A stretch of 64,000 bases of DNA from Burkholderiales bacterium RIFCSPHIGHO2_12_FULL_69_20 (GTDB lineage Bacteria; Pseudomonadota; Gammaproteobacteria; Burkholderiales; Burkholderiaceae_C), in NCBI GenBank assembly GCA_001770815.1, contig MESD01000124.1:1-64000 (forward strand). The letters are read 5' to 3'. A program made the translations under genes and the position numbers. Below, piece by piece: positions 60,703 through 64,000 of the stretch (position 1 is its first letter; every line of letters starts with the position of its first letter). The notes under the pieces are model-generated. The model saw nothing but the letters and a program-made list of their open reading frames with translations. It had not been told where the DNA came from and searched no databases.

Positions 60703-61263
60703 TCACTGCAGCACGCAATCCTGCGCGCTGGGCAGACGGATCGCGCCGGCGTTGCGGCCCTTGCCGGCACGCGCCGGCGGGTTGCACAGGCCACACACGT
60801 AGTGGCGGGCGATCTCGTGCGGATGGGTCACGAAGTGGCCGCCGCACTTGCTGCACTTGGTCATGGTGAGCATGCCGTTGTCGACGAACTTCACCAGGCG
60901 CCAGGCGCGGGTGACGGACAACTGCGGCTCCAGACCCTGGGCGCCCACCTGCTCCATGTAGAGCTTGTAGGCCTTGATCACGGTGTCGATCTCGTCGAGC
61001 TCGGCCACCTTGTTCAGGTATTCGTGGATGTTGAGAAACAGGCTGGCATGGATGTTGGGTTGCCAGGTCATGAACCAGTCGGTCGAGAACGGCAGCTGGC
61101 CCTTGCTGGGGCTCTTGCCCGCCACTTCCTTGTACAGGCGCAGCAGGCGTTCGTAGCTCAGGTCGGTCTCGCTCTCGAGCACCTGCAGGCGCGCGCCGAG
61201 CTTGATCAGCTCGACCGCGGTGTCGATCTGCCTGGCTTCGGTGAGGATGCTCTTGACTCTCAT
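60703..61263 (-). CDS. flhC: flagellar master regulator subunit FlhC
   Basis: FlhC, with FlhD, forms the hexameric activator of class II flagellar promoters. The 186-residue protein has FlhC-type blocks LQVLESETDLSYERLLRLYK, GQLPFSTDWFMTWQPNIHAS and TRAWRLVKFVDNGMLTMTKC. The zinc-binding cysteines are in TKCSKCGG and VCGLCNPP. It lies 137 bp from flhD; the gap holds a dispersed repeat. Confidence 0.97.
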   Translation of the reverse strand: MRVKSILTEARQIDTAVELIKLGARLQVLESETDLSYERLLRLYKEVAGKSPSKGQLPFSTDWFMTWQPNIHASLFLNIHEYLNKVAELDEIDTVIKAYKLYMEQVGAQGLEPQLSVTRAWRLVKFVDNGMLTMTKCSKCGGHFVTHPHEIARHYVCGLCNPPARAGKGRNAGAIRLPSAQDCVLQ

Positions 61264-61320
61264 GGTGCTCTCTCCTGTTGTGGCGCGTCACTGTGGGCGC
61301 GCTTGAATGAACCCGGCAAA

Positions 61321-61394
61321 CGCCGCGGAACCGGCTTTGCCGGGCCGCTGACGTTGCCCCCTTGGGGGGAGCGGCCTTGGCCGCTTCGGGGGGG
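61321..61394 (+). repeat. dispersed extragenic repeat, copy B (between flhC and flhD)
   Basis: The plus strand reads GCCGCGGAACCGGCTTTGCC, then GGGCCGCTGACG, CCCCCTTGGGGGGAGCG and CGCTTCGGGGGG. These blocks match copy A at 58494-58571, which is in the opposite orientation. It widens the flhD-flhC spacing and could affect coupling of the two subunits. Confidence 0.65.
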
Positions 61395-61400
61395 CTCAGG

Positions 61401-61724
61401 TCATGCGGCTTCCTGATGGCGGCCGGCCATCAGGATCGACGCGTGCAGGCGGGCCACGCTCTCGTTGGCGGCGCTCTTGCCGTGGCTGGTCAGCAGGCCC
61501 CAGACCAGGTCGTCGTCGCAGCGCATGCGACACAGCAGGGTGTTGCCCGAGGCGATCTTCATCATCTGGGCCGGGGTCAGCGCGGCGATCATGCCGGCGC
61601 TGTCTTCGCTCAGGCCCAGGCGGTACAGCGCCTGGTCGCGGTCGGTGCGGATCAGGGTCTGCGCCAGCATCAGGTACGACAGGTTGGCTTCGCGGATTTC
61701 GGCAAGGATCTGGTCTGAGTTCAT
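61401..61724 (-). CDS. flhD: flagellar master regulator subunit FlhD
   Basis: The protein has 107 residues from ATG 61724 (MNSDQILAEIREANLSYLML). FlhD family features are AQTLIRTDRDQALYRLGLSE, then ALTPAQMMKIASGNTLLCRM. With FlhC it controls the flagellar cascade. The far longer open frame upstream has no family match and is not used. Confidence 0.97.
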   Translation of the reverse strand: MNSDQILAEIREANLSYLMLAQTLIRTDRDQALYRLGLSEDSAGMIAALTPAQMMKIASGNTLLCRMRCDDDLVWGLLTSHGKSAANESVARLHASILMAGRHQEAA

Positions 61725-62116
61725 GGTGCGGTGTCCGGTGGGTGTGAGGGGGCAGGTGTGCGGCTGGTGTGAGATGAACTGTAGTGACCGCAACAAGCCG
61801 GCAACATCAGCCCAAATCGTCATCTTGAGTCCCGTTTCTTCCTTGGGGCTTGTCAGGCAAATTCCTACAAGGGCGGCGAGACCACCCGCGCCCCTGCAAC
61901 GCCCCAACCACGCCACCCACCTCGGCCAGCCAGGGCGCCCGCGTTGTTTTTGCCCGGATGAGGCGACAACATGCACACTTGGTGCCACCGGCCCCTGCAG
62001 TGCAGGGGCTGCAAGGCCGACAAGCCTGCCAGGGGCCCGACATCCCTGATGCCAACCTGCCCCCGCTCCTGCCCCCCGCAACCACGCCCGACATTCCCTG
62101 CGCCCGAGGACCATCG
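61725..62116. other. flhDC upstream region / divergent intergenic
   Basis: About 390 bp separate flhD from the divergent receiver gene. No gene was recognised. The flhDC promoter and its regulatory sites must lie here, but I could not pick a confident -35/-10 pair. AT content rises near 61780-61870, which suits a promoter. Confidence 0.5.
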
Positions 62117-62827
62117 ATGCTTTCGCAGATCCTGAACACCTTGCAGTCGGTCCTGATCCCGGTGATCGTGGCCCTGCTGGTCGTTGGCGCCGGCTTGGTG
62201 TGGTGGGTCGGCCGGCCCCGCAAGGGTGACCGGCCGGAGCTGGACCGCGCGCGCCCCGACCCGGCCCGTGCGCCGGCCACGCGCCGCGTGCCATCGGTGC
62301 AGCCAGTGCCATCCGCGCAGCCCGCGCCATCAGTGCAGCCGAGGCCGCCGGCCGCGTCCGCGCCACCGCTCGCGCCTCAGCCACCGCCCGCTGCGCCGGC
62401 CGCCCCCGCCGCGGCGCCGCTGGCCCCGCTGGTGGCCGACCTGCTGCTGGTCGACGATTCGGCCGTGGTGCGCGCCAAGCTGCGCCGCTTGTTCGAGCCG
62501 GCCGGCTACCGGGTGGCGCTGGCCCGCGATGGCCAGGAGGCGCTGCAGCTGCTGGCGCAGGGCCGCTACGCGCTGATGGTCACCGATCTGGAGATGCCCA
62601 ACCTCGACGGCGTGGGCCTGATCAATGCCGTGCAGGGCCAGCCGGCCCTGGCCCAGATGCCCATCATGGCCATCACCGGCCATGACGACCTGCAGGCACG
62701 GCTGGACGAATGCCGCGAGATCTGCGGCATCTACCGCAAGCCCTGGATCGACGACGATCTGCTGGGCCATGTGCAGATGCTGGTGGGCAGCCGCAGCGCG
62801 CACACTGCGCAGGCCCAAGACCATTGA
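62117..62827 (+). CDS. membrane-anchored response regulator receiver protein
   Basis: The 236-residue protein starts MLSQILNTLQSVLIPVIVAL at 62117. One transmembrane helix at residues 10-32 leads to a roughly 80-residue Pro/Ala-rich linker. A complete receiver domain follows: acidic pocket LLLVDDSAVVRAKL, phospho-Asp in LMVTDLEMPNLDG, Thr in AITGHDD and Lys in IYRKPW. There is no output domain. A receiver tethered to the inner membrane is unusual. Divergence from flhDC suggests a motility or chemotaxis link, but no partner kinase is visible. Confidence 0.85.
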   Translation: MLSQILNTLQSVLIPVIVALLVVGAGLVWWVGRPRKGDRPELDRARPDPARAPATRRVPSVQPVPSAQPAPSVQPRPPAASAPPLAPQPPPAAPAAPAAAPLAPLVADLLLVDDSAVVRAKLRRLFEPAGYRVALARDGQEALQLLAQGRYALMVTDLEMPNLDGVGLINAVQGQPALAQMPIMAITGHDDLQARLDECREICGIYRKPWIDDDLLGHVQMLVGSRSAHTAQAQDH

Positions 62828-62970
62828 TCGGCCGCAGGGCCCGGCCAGTGCGGCCGCCGACCGGCGGCGTTGGGCCAGCTCGCCCAAGGGCGGTAAAGAC
62901 CGTTCTTTTCGCGGCATGGCGGCCGATGGCGCTCCCTAGACTGGGGCTCCCCGATTGACGGAGTTCCGCG

Positions 62971-64000
62971 ATGAACGCCCCTGCCCTGGCCATGCCCACC
63001 CCCCTGCCCGCTGCGGGCCTGCAGTCGCTTGCCGCACCGACCCAGGTGGCTCCGGTGGCCGGCCTGGCGCTGCTGGCCGCCACCTGCGTCGAACAGACCG
63101 CCGAACTGTTGCGCCTGGCCTGCCGGCGCGGCCAGCTCGAAGACGCCAGCGCCGCGGCCCGCACCGCGCTGCCGCTGGCAGTGCCGCACTCACCGCACCA
63201 GGCCCTGCTGCGCGCGCTGGGCGAGGCCCATCCCACGCTGATGGTGGCCCCCGAAGAGCGCCGCCTGTACCTGCTGCGCCAGGCCGATGGCCGCTCACTC
63301 GGCGTGATGCGCCTGCGTGACAACGGCCGCGTGGGCCCCACGGCCCCCGCCGGCGCCGCACGCTGGACGCTGCGCGATGGCAACCTCGAACTCTGCGACG
63401 AGCAGGGCCAGACACGTTCACGCTTCATGTTGTGCGGCGAGCGCGCCGGCCTGCGCCTGTACCTGGGTGAATCGCTGGCCGATGGCGCCCCGCAACTGCT
63501 GCAGGAGGTGCGCTGCACCTACGCCCGCCTGAGCCTGCTCGACCCCGAGCTGGTCGATCCCTTCTGCGGCCTCTACGACGTGGACGCCATGGTGCCGGCC
63601 GACCTGCCCGCCGGATCGGCGGTGCTGCTGGGCGCGCCGCACAGCGGTGTCGACCGACTGGCGGAGGTGCTGAACCGCCAGGGCGCGGTGTTCTTCGACG
63701 GCGAACTGCTGCACCCGCAGGCCATCGGCCTGGCCGAAGGCCTGCTCAGCCCGTCGGCCGATGCCACCTTGCACGCCATGCGCGCCAAGGACGGCACCTG
63801 GTTCGCCCGCATGATGCTGGGCCGCTCGTTCGACGCGATGGGCCGCGACCTGACAGCCGTGCCGGTGCGCGGCTTCACGCTGGCGCCGTCGCATCACCCC
63901 GCGGCGCTGGACTGGGCGATCGCCGAGCCGGCGCTGCGCATCGTGCACGTGGTGCGCAGCAACCTGCTGGCCGAGTTTGCCGACATCCTGGCCAGCCAGG
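62971..64000 (+). CDS. sulfotransferase-like protein (3' end outside window)
   Basis: An ATG at 62971, after a CGGAG ribosome site, opens a frame running to the window edge (343 residues). The first 200 residues are an uncharacterised domain (GLALLAATCVEQTAELLRLA; MRLRDNGRVGPTAPAGAARW). From about residue 208 the sequence resembles PAPS-dependent sulfotransferases: AVLLGAPHSGVDRLAEVLNR with QGAVFFDGELLHP corresponds to the 5'-phosphosulfate loop, and IVHVVRSNLLAEFADILASQ to the 3'-phosphate motif (R-x-N-L-L...). The loop is imperfect (APHSG instead of a Ser/Thr-rich loop). The acceptor is unknown. The assignment is by motif only. Confidence 0.5.
   Translation, partial: MNAPALAMPTPLPAAGLQSLAAPTQVAPVAGLALLAATCVEQTAELLRLACRRGQLEDASAAARTALPLAVPHSPHQALLRALGEAHPTLMVAPEERRLYLLRQADGRSLGVMRLRDNGRVGPTAPAGAARWTLRDGNLELCDEQGQTRSRFMLCGERAGLRLYLGESLADGAPQLLQEVRCTYARLSLLDPELVDPFCGLYDVDAMVPADLPAGSAVLLGAPHSGVDRLAEVLNRQGAVFFDGELLHPQAIGLAEGLLSPSADATLHAMRAKDGTWFARMMLGRSFDAMGRDLTAVPVRGFTLAPSHHPAALDWAIAEPALRIVHVVRSNLLAEFADILASQ

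Noticed and set aside
61401-62384. A 327-codon minus-strand frame covering flhD as a larger protein.
   Set aside because: Only the last 107 codons match FlhD. The upstream part is compositionally random and crosses the flhDC regulatory region and the divergent receiver gene.

Overview
The window is high-GC DNA from a motile, denitrifying betaproteobacterium. The order pyrG-kdsA-DUF1330-eno-ftsB, the FlhDC-type flagellar regulator and the style of the nor operon point to Burkholderiales (a Rubrivivax/Leptothrix/Ideonella-like lineage). That placement is inferred from gene content and order only.

Layout. (1) 1-10.5 kb is a denitrification block. It holds a TonB-dependent receptor (cut by the window edge), the divergent cytochrome cd1 nitrite reductase gene nirS, and a small d1-propeller-like periplasmic protein. 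On the opposite strand lies norC-norB-norQ-[4Fe-4S membrane protein]-norD-crp/fnr. Boxes of the form CTTGAAC-N2-GTTCAAG precede the TonB gene, nirS and norC, so the Crp/Fnr gene ending the nor operon is the obvious candidate regulator. norD carries an apparent frameshift near its 5' end. (2) 10.5-12.6 kb is a small accessory insert carrying a HepT/MntA-type toxin-antitoxin pair and a damaged second toxin-antitoxin-like module. It is flanked by a near-perfect 31-bp direct repeat of the start of mutS. (3) 12.6-25.5 kb is housekeeping: mutS, an Anbu-type peptidase, an MFS transporter, a sterol-desaturase-like protein, an alpha/beta hydrolase, pyrG, kdsA, eno, ftsB and a pnuC/nadR-like pair for nicotinamide riboside use. 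(4) 25.5-33.7 kb (minus strand) is the flagellar operon flhB-flhA-flhF-flhG-like-fliA, followed by a chemoreceptor gene with an in-frame amber codon. (5) 34-56 kb is dominated by a 12.4-kb gene for a 4136-residue protein built from about 485 octapeptides. These are arranged in a 17-octad (136-residue, 408-nt) super-repeat. The protein ends in a calcium-binding-like region and is probably exported by the type I secretion system (TolC, HlyD, LapB-type ABC protein) encoded a few kb away. Two glycosyltransferases, a methyltransferase and an uncharacterised protein lie around that system. (6) 56.3-64 kb is the flagellar/chemotaxis operon flhD-flhC-[membrane methyltransferase]-motA-motB-cheY-cheZ on the minus strand. 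Divergent from it are a membrane-anchored receiver protein and a sulfotransferase-like gene that runs off the window.

How the parts work together. NirS makes NO, NorCB reduces it to N2O, and NorQ/NorD mature NorCB; the receptor may supply a metal or cofactor. FliA (sigma-28) is encoded here, and sequences of the form TCAA(G/C)-N14-GCCGATAA sit upstream of flhB, motA and cheY, which fits a local FlhDC-to-FliA cascade. The giant octad protein and its secretion system are the most unusual content. No rRNA, tRNA, insertion sequence or CRISPR array was recognised.
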